From Neobacillus dielmonensis (GTDB lineage: Bacteria > Bacillota > Bacilli > Bacillales > Cytobacillaceae): a DNA stretch of 55,682 bases. This document shows positions 43,775-51,777 of this stretch, piece after piece; position 1 is the stretch's first letter, and each line of letters opens with the position of its first letter. The position numbers and the translations under genes were made by a program. The notes beneath the pieces were generated by a model that made no database searches, had not been told where the DNA came from, and saw only the letters and a program-made list of their open reading frames with translations. The DNA lies in assembly GCF_000612665.1 (NCBI RefSeq), contig NZ_HG942080.1, forward strand, positions 40,908 to 96,589. Direction: 5' to 3'.

Positions 43775-44070
43775 TGTTGAATTCCCCTCGATCTTTGTTG
43801 AATAACTTTAAACTTTGTAGAATTCCTCCTGATTTTTGTAGAATACCCCACAACACATCATAGGTTATCCATGTATATCCAATTTGTGTTGAATTGTCCC
43901 CGGCTTTTGTAGAATAACTTTAAATTTTGTAGAATTCCCTCTGATTTTTGTAGAATACCCCAAAATGCATCATAAATTTTCCACATATATCCAATTTGTG
44001 TTGAATTATCCCCGGTCTTTGCAGAATAACTTTAAACTTAGTAGAATCCACTCTGAATTTTGCAGAATCC
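43775..44070. repeat. 112-bp tandem repeat, about 2.6 copies
   Basis: TGTTGAATT begins units at 43775, 43887 and 43999, a period of exactly 112 bp twice. Each unit holds the shorter motif TTGTAGAAT (or TTGCAGAAT) three or four times, plus AATAACTTTAAA and ATATCCAATTTG blocks. The last unit is cut short and more diverged. A minus-strand frame of 67 codons crosses it but follows the repeat and has no homology I recognise, so I treat the region as non-coding. It lies between the convergent secA and DUF1028 genes. Confidence 0.8.
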
Positions 44071-44123
44071 CACTCCCAACTTAGCAAAACATAAAAAGCC
44101 AGGCATCTGCCTGGCTTAAACAA

Positions 44124-44969
44124 TTAAACTTGCTGTTTCATAAACTCCAATACCTCTAAATCAATCCAACCGGGTTTCTGCTCCCGCATCTCAAAGTTTT
44201 CGGTATGAAGGTACGTCGTCACCGCTCTGTACAAGGCCTCGTCGTCCCCAAAGTCCCCGGGCAAATAATCAAGCCGCACTAACTGTCGGATGACCTCTTC
44301 CTTGACCTCCCCTTCTACGGCCTTCACTTTTTCAGGATTCGATGGAGCAAAATAAAGCTGCTGGAGCTGATAAACTCGTATCAGCTCTTTAATAGGCTCC
44401 GGATGGTCGTCTACTCGAAGATCGATATAACGGTCATTGAATCCGCCGTAGCCACCATTTTCTTTGACCACCAATAAAGCAGCTGATTGTTTGCCGCGGC
44501 TGTCGCCGCCCGCTTCCTGGCCCGCGTCTAGTGCCGCCAACAAGCGTCCAGCAAGCGAGCCTTTAGCTTGCTGGAAAGTCTCAGCCATTGCAGCTACCGT
44601 TTTTTCGTCAACCAAAATATTCCCTTGCGCAGTAAAATGAGTACCCGTCACACCGCCGGCCCAATCATAGCAGGCAGAACCTGTGAACATCGCAGCATTT
44701 CCTTCAGCATCAATCAATCCGACCTGCCGCATTTCCTTGTCTGGGTCACCCACCAGAATCAAGTCCAGCGTTTCCTGAGCCGATTTTCCTTCCGCCATCA
44801 TTTCTAAAGCTTTTGGACCGTATGCAGTGTTCGCGTACGACTGCGTTGCTACAGCCCCCACTCCCGCTTTGGCCCAAGGAACAACTGCTCCTACTCCCAA
44901 AAACTTCGACTGAACGGCAATTCCCCATTCTTTTTCGACCGGGTCATAACCCACAATTGAAAAAGTCAT
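44124..44969 (-). CDS. DUF1028 family protein
   Basis: A 281-residue protein. The N-terminal 200 residues show the DUF1028 pattern (MTFSIVGYDPVEKEWGIAVQSKFLGVGAVVPWA, GVGAVATQSYAN, FTGSACYDWAGG, QGNILV), a family with an Ntn-hydrolase-like fold and unknown activity, thought to act on peptides or peptidoglycan fragments. The C-terminal part (EPIKELIRVYQLQQLYF) is the peptidoglycan-binding-like tail seen in some members. It lies downstream of the chromate transporter pair and the gamma-glutamyltransferase on the same strand. GGAGGGG precedes the ATG. Confidence 0.82.
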   Translation of the reverse strand: MTFSIVGYDPVEKEWGIAVQSKFLGVGAVVPWAKAGVGAVATQSYANTAYGPKALEMMAEGKSAQETLDLILVGDPDKEMRQVGLIDAEGNAAMFTGSACYDWAGGVTGTHFTAQGNILVDEKTVAAMAETFQQAKGSLAGRLLAALDAGQEAGGDSRGKQSAALLVVKENGGYGGFNDRYIDLRVDDHPEPIKELIRVYQLQQLYFAPSNPEKVKAVEGEVKEEVIRQLVRLDYLPGDFGDDEALYRAVTTYLHTENFEMREQKPGWIDLEVLEFMKQQV

Positions 44970-44985
44970 CGTTTCCCCTCCAAAC

Positions 44986-45516
44986 TTAAGCTAAAAAGAA
45001 TCCCCCGTATACTAATGCCCCGGCAATCACATAGGCAGGATGCACTTTTACTTTTTCCATTAATATAAAACTCACAACCCCGATAAACAGCATTTGCCAA
45101 ATCCCAAAATCGTGATAAGCTTGAAAAATGAAATCATACGTCATCACTCCAAGCAACACCGCAATAACAGGTCTAACAACGGTTGTCATATTTTTAACCC
45201 TTGGTGATTCTTTATGTTTCATTAGCAAACTCAAAAGAGCAATCATTAAAATCAGCGACGGGGCTACCGTTGCAAATTCCGCGACAATTGCACCCAGCAC
45301 TCCACCTTGGGAGTAACCGATATATCCTGCCATTTTCGTGGCAATTGGACCAGGAAGCGCGTTGCCCATGGCCAGCACCTCGGAAAATTCCTGTACCGTC
45401 ATCCAATGATAGCGGTCGACCACCTCTGCTTCAATCAACGGAATCGAAGACGGCCCGCCGCCATACCCGAGAATTCCAGGGATAAACAACGCTAAAAAGA
45501 TGTGCAAGTAAATCAT
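44986..45516 (-). CDS. Chromate transporter, half-length subunit (second gene)
   Basis: A 176-residue CHR family protein with about five helices. It has the family signature GYGGGPSSIPLIEAEVVDRYHWMTVQEFSEVLAMGNALPGPIATKMAGYIGY. It pairs with its paralogue encoded just upstream; the two genes overlap by 4 bp. Short-chain CHR proteins work as pairs to make one full-length ChrA. They export chromate or a related oxyanion. AAGGAG lies 9 nt before the ATG. Confidence 0.87.
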   Translation of the reverse strand: MIYLHIFLALFIPGILGYGGGPSSIPLIEAEVVDRYHWMTVQEFSEVLAMGNALPGPIATKMAGYIGYSQGGVLGAIVAEFATVAPSLILMIALLSLLMKHKESPRVKNMTTVVRPVIAVLLGVMTYDFIFQAYHDFGIWQMLFIGVVSFILMEKVKVHPAYVIAGALVYGGFFLA

Positions 45517-46085
45517 GCTGATTCCTTCTCCTTTTTCTTTGCCGCCTTACCAGAACCGCCCTTTAAAAGGGCACCCAATAATAACGCAAAAATTAAGATG
45601 GCTGGATGGAGACCGAACCCCTGGAGGATGATCAGACTCACAATGACTAAAAGAATCGTCCATTTCCAGCCCAAGTTGGACTTTTTTGATTTTTTGACAA
45701 AATCCCATGTCAAGGTTCCCAGCATAACGGCCACCACCGGAACCACTCCTTTGACCGCCCCTTGGACCCACGGTTTGTCCTTAAACGCATTCAATGACGT
45801 CAATAGTATAACCATCAGAATAATCGTTGGGACAATGGTTGCAGCCACTGCACAAATCATCCCCAAATATCCGCCAACCCGGTAACCGATATATCCTGCC
45901 ATCTTGGTGTTAATCGGTCCGGGCAGCGCGTTTCCGAGCGCCAATATATCGCCGAATTCATCCGAATCCATCCACTTATATCGTTCCACTACTTCCTTAT
46001 GTACAAGCGGTATCGAAGACGGCCCGCCGCCATATCCAAGGATGCCAACTCGGAAGAAAGCTAAAAAGATGTGCCATTGCTTCAA
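45513..46085 (-). CDS. Chromate transporter, half-length subunit (first gene)
   Basis: A 190-residue CHR family protein, about half identical to its downstream partner in the N-terminal signature (GYGGGPSSIPLVHKEVVERYKWMDSDEFGDILALGNALPGPINTKMAGYIGY) with a different, Lys-rich C-terminus. TTG at 46085 has GGGGGG 7 nt upstream and gives the family N-terminus; the frame is open for seven more codons. Likely forms a heterodimer with the next gene product to export chromate; physiological substrate not proven for such pairs in Bacillus. Confidence 0.86.
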   Translation of the reverse strand: MKQWHIFLAFFRVGILGYGGGPSSIPLVHKEVVERYKWMDSDEFGDILALGNALPGPINTKMAGYIGYRVGGYLGMICAVAATIVPTIILMVILLTSLNAFKDKPWVQGAVKGVVPVVAVMLGTLTWDFVKKSKKSNLGWKWTILLVIVSLIILQGFGLHPAILIFALLLGALLKGGSGKAAKKKEKESA

Positions 46086-46206
46086 AGTTGGTCCCCCCTT
46101 TCTCAAAATAAACTAAACAAACCTTTATCCATTCAACTTATTCGCCCCTTGTTGCATTCATGTCTTTCAGCGCCGAACTAGGTAAACTTTCTAAGCTAAT
46201 GTTATT

Positions 46207-47817
46207 TTACCACGAAGCTATCGACCCATCCGTACGAGGTTCGGTGCCACCCATTAATACACCCGTTTCCGGGTCACGCCAAATAATCTGTCCGCGGCCA
46301 AAGCCGCCGGAATCAACAGCCACCTCAATCTGATGCCCTTTTCTTGCCAGCGCTTGAGCAATGTGGTTCGGGAAATGGGGCTCAACTTGAACTTTTTTCC
46401 CCTCAATCCATTGCCATCTTGGCGCGTCAAGTGCAGCTTGTGGGTTCAATCCGAAGTCAATCGTATTCATGATGACTTGCATATGGCCTTGCGGCTGCAT
46501 GTAGCCACCCATTACCCCGAAAGGTCCAACCGCTTGACCCCCCTTTGTTAAGAATCCAGGAATAATCGTATGATACGTCTTCTTGCCCGGCCTTAATGCA
46601 TTTGGATGCACTGGGTCCAATGAAAAATCATAACCGCGATTTTGCAGGGCAATACCTGTTCCCGGCACAACAATTCCAGACCCAAACCCCATATAATTGC
46701 TCTGAATAAAGGAAACCATATTACCTTCCCCGTCCGCAGCAGCAAGATACACCGTACCACCTTTAGGCGGTTGATAAGGATTCGGCGTGATCGCTTCCTC
46801 ACCAATTTCACTTCGACGGGACGCGCCATACTCTTCTGATAACAAAGTCTCAACCGTCACTTTCATATCGGAAGGATCGGTAATAAATGCCTTGCCATCT
46901 GTATAAGCTAACTTCATCGCTTCAATTTGCTTATGATACGTGTCGACCGTCTCTTTTTCTGCAAAATCAAAGCCTTTTGCAATATTTAATCCCAAAAGTG
47001 CTACAAGTCCCTGCCCATTTGGCGGAATCTCCCATACATCATAGCCGCGGTAGTGAACCTTAATCGGCTTCACCCATTCTGCCTGGTAGCCTGCTAAATC
47101 TTCTTTGGAAATGAACCCATTGCAGCGCTCGGAAAAGTCCGCTATTTGTTCTGCAATTTTCCCACGGTAGAAGCTCTCCGCTCCCGTATCGGCGATTTCC
47201 TGTAACGTCTTCGCATGGTTCCTCGAACTCCAGATTTCTCCTGCCTTCGGCGCTCGTCCCTTAGGGGCAAATGTTTCAAACCAAGTATGGAACTCTTCCC
47301 CAGTTAGGTTCTGTTTAAAGTTTTTAAAAGCCCGGTCCCAAAATTTTGCCAGTGTCGGGGACAATGGATAGCCGTTTTCCGCATATTCAATCGCTGGTTT
47401 TAGCACTTCTGTCAACGGAAGCCGGCCAAACTTTCTCGATAATTCAGCCCATGCTGCTGGTGCACCTGGTACTGTGACAGGGATTAGTCCATGTGATGGG
47501 ATTTTGTCATAGCCTCTTTCTTTTATCGCATCAATAGTCATTTTTTGCGGTGCCGGGCCACTTGAGTTAAGTCCATGAAGCTGTCCTTTGGTCCAAACAA
47601 GGGCAAACGCATCGCCGCCGATTCCATTGGAAGTCGGCTCGACCACCGTTAAAGCCGCAGCTGTTGCAATCGCCGCATCAATGGCATTACCGCCTCTTTT
47701 TAAAATATCAAGACCCGCCTGTGCAGCGAGCGGCTGGGAGGTGGCTACCATTCCGCGGCTGGCTAATACCGTTGTCCGCTGAGATGGATATGGTTGATAT
47801 TGAAAATCAAACTGCAC
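46207..47817 (-). CDS. Gamma-glutamyltransferase (YwrD type)
   Basis: A protein of about 536 residues of the Ntn-hydrolase family. The catalytic Thr starts the small subunit at GGTVYLAAADGEGNMVSFIQS (about residue 355); the precursor cuts itself there. Other motifs are RGGNAIDAAIATAAALTVVEP, SNGIGGDAF and GVMGGYMQPQGHMQ. There is no signal peptide, so unlike B. subtilis Ggt it should stay inside the cell, as proposed for YwrD. It acts on glutathione-like or gamma-glutamyl compounds. Start: GTG at 47817 with AGAGGTG 6 nt upstream; GTG at 47826 is possible. Confidence 0.87.
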   Translation of the reverse strand: MQFDFQYQPYPSQRTTVLASRGMVATSQPLAAQAGLDILKRGGNAIDAAIATAAALTVVEPTSNGIGGDAFALVWTKGQLHGLNSSGPAPQKMTIDAIKERGYDKIPSHGLIPVTVPGAPAAWAELSRKFGRLPLTEVLKPAIEYAENGYPLSPTLAKFWDRAFKNFKQNLTGEEFHTWFETFAPKGRAPKAGEIWSSRNHAKTLQEIADTGAESFYRGKIAEQIADFSERCNGFISKEDLAGYQAEWVKPIKVHYRGYDVWEIPPNGQGLVALLGLNIAKGFDFAEKETVDTYHKQIEAMKLAYTDGKAFITDPSDMKVTVETLLSEEYGASRRSEIGEEAITPNPYQPPKGGTVYLAAADGEGNMVSFIQSNYMGFGSGIVVPGTGIALQNRGYDFSLDPVHPNALRPGKKTYHTIIPGFLTKGGQAVGPFGVMGGYMQPQGHMQVIMNTIDFGLNPQAALDAPRWQWIEGKKVQVEPHFPNHIAQALARKGHQIEVAVDSGGFGRGQIIWRDPETGVLMGGTEPRTDGSIASW

Positions 47818-47928
47818 GACTAACACCTCTTTCTCTTATTCTTGTTTTCTATTATAATGAAGTCTCAAAATTTAGTATATCTAAATAATTTTACAATTAG
47901 AAATTTTTAGTTTCACAATCACGCAAAA

Positions 47929-47958
47929 AACGCTGCTCAGCACTAGCCAAGCAGCGTT
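47929..47958 (-). terminator. Terminator of hpf
   Basis: AACGCTGCT (47929-47937) pairs with AGCAGCGTT (47950-47958), followed by T6 on the minus strand. Confidence 0.85.
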
Positions 47959-47972
47959 TCGTTTTTAAGATA

Positions 47973-48518
47973 TTATTGTGCTTCAATCAGACCATAACGT
48001 CCGTCTTTGCGGCGGTAAACGACATTGGTCCTGTTGGTATCGGCATTTGTGAACACGTAGAAGCTGTGACCTAACAGGTTCATTTGCAGGATGGCTTCCT
48101 CGCTGTCCATTGGTTTTAAATCAAACCGCTTGGTGCGGACTAATTCCAAATCATCGTCTTCATCAAGAACTTCCGAATTGCTGGTCGCAGCAAAAGCAGG
48201 CGGCACATTTCCTTTTTCACGGAACTTCCGGTTGATTTTCGTTTTATGCTTACGAATTTGCCGCTCTAGTTTGTCAGTAATTAAGTCAATTCCTGCGTAC
48301 ATATCAGCATTCATTTCTTCTGCACGAAGAGTTAAATTCGGCAGCGGTATCGTTACTTCGACTTTTGAAGTTTTATCTGGATTAAATCTAAGATTGACAT
48401 TAACCTTAGCATTTGGTGCTTCTGTAAAATAACGCTCCAATTTAGAAATTTTCTTTTCCAAATAATCTCTGATTGCTGGAGTTACCTCAATGTTTTCACC
48501 ACGTACGTTATAGTTCAT
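47973..48518 (-). CDS. hpf: Long-form ribosome hibernation promoting factor
   Basis: A 181-residue protein (B. subtilis YvyD is 189). The N-terminal domain (MNYNVRGENIEVTPAIRDYLEKKISKLERYF, about 1-95) binds the decoding site of the 30S subunit; the C-terminal domain (VVRTKRFDLKPMDSEEAILQMNLLGHSFYVFTNADT) dimerises and joins two 70S ribosomes into an inactive 100S. Usually induced by stress and stationary phase. GGAGGA is upstream of ATG. In B. subtilis secA follows directly; here four genes intervene and secA is flipped. Confidence 0.95.
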   Translation of the reverse strand: MNYNVRGENIEVTPAIRDYLEKKISKLERYFTEAPNAKVNVNLRFNPDKTSKVEVTIPLPNLTLRAEEMNADMYAGIDLITDKLERQIRKHKTKINRKFREKGNVPPAFAATSNSEVLDEDDDLELVRTKRFDLKPMDSEEAILQMNLLGHSFYVFTNADTNRTNVVYRRKDGRYGLIEAQ

Positions 48519-48788
48519 GTGTGGAGTCCTCCTTTATTTAAGGCTATGTTATTACATTTCTATTTTACCCTATGAGAATCCTGCTAGTTCAAAATAAATA
48601 ATTTGTCGATTTATTGACAAAAACAACGGGAAAATAGTGAGAACGTTGGTAATCACCTTTGCCTTTCATAAAAGATTTAGGTAAAATGATTGGTTATTCA
48701 TCTTTATTTTAATATTGTTAGGGACAATTTTCCAGTAATAAGGCCATGGAATAAGGTAAATTGATGTGAAATCAAAGGAGGATGCTCG

Positions 48789-49283
48789 ATGACCACAGAA
48801 GAGAGAAGAACTTTGGCCTGGCATGAGACCTTGGAATTGCACGAATTGGTCGCATTCCAATCAACGGGGCTAATGAAGCTGAAAATGTCTATCAACAAGG
48901 TGAACGACCCGGGATTAAAAGAACTGTATCGGAGATGTATCCGCGACCTTGAAGCCAACCTTCGTGAATTGCTGAAGTTTTATCCACAAGCCGCAGGTTA
49001 TCAGGCTCGAGATGAGGAAGTCCGCGAAGATTTGGGCTTTTTCGCCGCTGACTTACTTGCCCTATCGAAAACACTGGTGCGAAATTTAGCGATTGCGATC
49101 ACGGAAACAGCGACACCTGCCCTGAGAAGAACGTTTAGTAAACAGTTAACGGGTGCCATTCAGGGACATGAAAGAGTGTTTAATTATATGCATGAGCATG
49201 GCTACTATCCTGCCTATGACCTGGGAAGGCTGTTAGGAAACGATATGCAACTTGCACAGAAAGCACTTGAGATGAGGGAATGA
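48789..49283 (+). CDS. Spore coat protein, CotF family
   Basis: A 164-residue helical protein with the coat F pattern: LAWHETLELHELVAFQSTGLMKLKMSI at the start and a long helix near RCIRDLEANLRELLKFYPQ. CotF-like proteins are structural parts of the endospore coat, made in the mother cell. AAAGGAGGATG lies before the ATG. It is the only gene on the plus strand between hpf and comFC, so it has its own, probably sporulation-specific, promoter; I cannot point to a clear sigma-E or sigma-K box. Confidence 0.82.
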   Translation: MTTEERRTLAWHETLELHELVAFQSTGLMKLKMSINKVNDPGLKELYRRCIRDLEANLRELLKFYPQAAGYQARDEEVREDLGFFAADLLALSKTLVRNLAIAITETATPALRRTFSKQLTGAIQGHERVFNYMHEHGYYPAYDLGRLLGNDMQLAQKALEMRE

Positions 49284-49323
49284 GGAAAGCGTGTGGGCGG
49301 CAAAGTACTGCCGTCCTTTCCTC
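49281..49323. terminator. Hairpin between the coat gene and comFC
   Basis: GAGGAAAG pairs with CTTTCCTC around an inner GGCGGCA/TGCCGTC stem. It lies between convergent genes; no long T run is present. Confidence 0.5.
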
Positions 49324-49349
49324 TATTACAAGTGGTCCTAATGTATCGT

Positions 49350-50066
49350 CTACCTCGCAATAGTTAAGGAATTCACACTAAAGGCGCCAGCTTCTTTTAA
49401 TAGCTTAGCAGCGTGCCTTAAGGTTGATCCTGTTGTGTAGATATCATCCACGAGAATAACCTTTCTTCCTTGCAGCTGAGGGGCTGGTATGAGTTGAAAT
49501 ACCTGTGGAAGGTGGATACGCTCTGTCCGGGACTTTTTTGATTGTTTTTCCGAATGGACTCTAGTAAGCATTTTCACAGGGGCAAATCCCGCTTCAAGTA
49601 ACAGGGCTTCCGCCTGATTAAATCCTCGCTCATAAAGTCGTTCCTCACTTAATGGAATCGGAATAAATAAATCGGCCTCCATGTTCCCTAGCCTGCTTTT
49701 AATCTCATCAGAAAATACTTTTGCCAAAATATAATCACCACGATATTTGAACTTTGCGATTACTTCTTTTAAAAAATCATTATAATGAAACAGGGAAAAA
49801 TTCTTTTCAAGCAGTCCCTGCCATTGAAGGTCTTCTTCCCAGCGACAGCAGTCATTACAGATTTCTCCAATCCGAAATGTATTGGCTAATGCTTCAAATG
49901 AGCGCCCGCAGATTTTGCATGTTTCCCCTTCAATTCTTTCAAGCTTTCCCTCACAAGCTTCGCAAATGACATGTTCAGTTTCCATTGAAAAAATCCACCC
50001 CCAGCCGACAACGGCGGTAATGAATTGTCCACAAATCAAGCATCGCTCCTGTTGGAAATTATTCAA
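49350..50066 (-). CDS. comFC: Competence protein ComFC
   Basis: A 238-residue cytoplasmic protein needed for DNA uptake. The N-terminal part has two zinc-binding Cys clusters (CLICG...CEAC and CKICG...CNDCC), followed by a phosphoribosyltransferase-type domain ending in the PRPP loop VILVDDIYTTGSTLRHAAKLL. It begins with TTG at 50066 after GGAGGGGAGG, overlapping the comFA stop by 4 bp. ComFC acts with ComFA to pull single-stranded DNA into the cell. Confidence 0.92.
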   Translation of the reverse strand: MNNFQQERCLICGQFITAVVGWGWIFSMETEHVICEACEGKLERIEGETCKICGRSFEALANTFRIGEICNDCCRWEEDLQWQGLLEKNFSLFHYNDFLKEVIAKFKYRGDYILAKVFSDEIKSRLGNMEADLFIPIPLSEERLYERGFNQAEALLLEAGFAPVKMLTRVHSEKQSKKSRTERIHLPQVFQLIPAPQLQGRKVILVDDIYTTGSTLRHAAKLLKEAGAFSVNSLTIAR

Positions 50067-51580
50067 ATCCTCCCCTCCTTTTTAAATGATTCCCGGTCAA
50101 GCAGTCCTACCTTAAAGCCCTCTCGATTCATCATGAGAATTTGTCTTCTAGCTTTCAACATTTCTTCTGTTTTACCATAATGAAAAAACGTTACTACTCC
50201 ATCCGGATAGTCCTTACTTCGCCCTGCTCTTCCGGCAATTTGGACAAGGGCGCTCTCGGTAAAAATGATATCTTCTGCACCAATTACAGCAACATCAATG
50301 TTTGGAAAAGTAACCCCCCGTTCCAAAATGGTAGTCGTCAGCAACAGTTTAAGTTCTTTTGATCGCATTTTTTGGACCTTCTCTTTCCGCTCAGGGTCTT
50401 CGGCATGAACCGCTTCTATATTGGGAGTAAGAGGGCGAAGGATCGCAAGGGCTTTTTCCATCATTGGAATATGGGGAAAAAACAGCAGGGCCTGTTTACC
50501 GGAATCCAGCCTGCTTTTGACCCATTGAATAACATTAGGAGGAAGCTTATCTTTGTAAAGCAGCTTTTGCCAATTCCCACACCACTTGAACTGTGGTACG
50601 GGCAGCGAATGTCGGTGAAAGCGAGCTGGAATGGTAGTGAAATTCCTTTGTCCCGAACGGCATTCTCTTTGCCACTTTTGATTTGGAGTAGCAGTTAAAT
50701 AAATCATTGCAGACACAGGCTTACGGGCCTGAATGGCAGCATACTGAAGAGATTCCTCTACCGTATATGGAAAAGCATCGACTTCATCGAGAATAATGGC
50801 ATCAAAGGCATGATAAAAGCGGAGCAGTTGGTGGGTAGTGGCAATTGTAAGTGGAGCATATACATGGCGATCCTCACTTCCGCCGTATAAGGCAGCAATG
50901 TCTATGGCAGGAAAAGCTGCTTTCAGACGAGGAAATAGTTCAAGGACAACATCCGTCCTCGGCGTTGCAATGCAAATTCTCTTTTTGGCAGAAAGTGCGG
51001 CCTCTATTCCAGCAAAAAGAACTTCCGTCTTTCCTGCACCACAAACAGCCCATATAAGCCATTCTTTATTTTGGAGAATCGCTTCGACCACTAGGTCCGA
51101 AGCTTCTTGCTGACCTTTGGAAAGCGTTCCTGACCAGCCCATGATTTTGTCTGGGACCTCAGTAACTGGCTCTGACCCATTCCAGCCAATGAGCGGTGTG
51201 CATTCACTGATTCGCCCCATCATGATGCAGTGACGGCAGTAAAGGCACTGCTCCCCACACCTCGCGCACATAAATGAACCAAACTGCTGCGGGTCTTTGT
51301 TTCCACACCGGACACAGACTGGCAGTTTTCCTTGGTACTCAATGCCTTTTCGGTAAGTGATATACCCATTCTCATAGTGGGATTGAATTTCATCGAATGG
51401 GAAAGGAATGTCATCAAGGAGGATTTGTTTACCGGCGAGAAGCAACTGAAGTTTAGGATTAAAAGGAAATTTATAGTTTAGCAGCGGTTGAGGTATAATG
51501 GGGATTTGCGATATTCGGGAAGAATTACCTGAAAGACATCGTTCTGGGAGTAAGTGGTTACTATTTACTAAAAATCGCAT
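50063..51580 (-). CDS. comFA: Competence DNA translocase ComFA
   Basis: A 505-residue ATP-dependent helicase-like protein. A four-Cys zinc finger (CVRCG...CARCGEQCLYCRHC, about residues 95-145) precedes the helicase core: Walker A AVCGAGKTEVL, DEVD (ILDEVDAFPY), TATP (YLTATPNQKW) and motif VI QIAGRAGRSKDYP. It powers entry of transforming DNA. The ATG has GGAG 8 nt upstream. comFB, which lies between comFA and comFC in B. subtilis, is missing here. Confidence 0.93.
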   Translation of the reverse strand: MRFLVNSNHLLPERCLSGNSSRISQIPIIPQPLLNYKFPFNPKLQLLLAGKQILLDDIPFPFDEIQSHYENGYITYRKGIEYQGKLPVCVRCGNKDPQQFGSFMCARCGEQCLYCRHCIMMGRISECTPLIGWNGSEPVTEVPDKIMGWSGTLSKGQQEASDLVVEAILQNKEWLIWAVCGAGKTEVLFAGIEAALSAKKRICIATPRTDVVLELFPRLKAAFPAIDIAALYGGSEDRHVYAPLTIATTHQLLRFYHAFDAIILDEVDAFPYTVEESLQYAAIQARKPVSAMIYLTATPNQKWQRECRSGQRNFTTIPARFHRHSLPVPQFKWCGNWQKLLYKDKLPPNVIQWVKSRLDSGKQALLFFPHIPMMEKALAILRPLTPNIEAVHAEDPERKEKVQKMRSKELKLLLTTTILERGVTFPNIDVAVIGAEDIIFTESALVQIAGRAGRSKDYPDGVVTFFHYGKTEEMLKARRQILMMNREGFKVGLLDRESFKKEGRI

Positions 51581-51777
51581 AACATGATCTCCACCTCTTT
51601 TCTATTAAGTTACTTCATTAATTTCTCCCTTTCGTATATCATTTCCTTCTTTTTTTCATTTCAACTAAAAATGTTGTTTGGCAAAATATTAAAATAGGAA
51701 ATGTAAGTTTTTATATATTTTTAACTATTACAATAGTATTATTGAATTTGTTAATAACCTAGCCGAAAGGATGAGAA

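Noticed and set aside
43920..44123. A 67-codon minus-strand reading frame over the 112-bp repeat
   Set aside because: It follows the non-coding tandem repeat, has no ribosome site I trust and no family resemblance. It is a by-product of the repeat.
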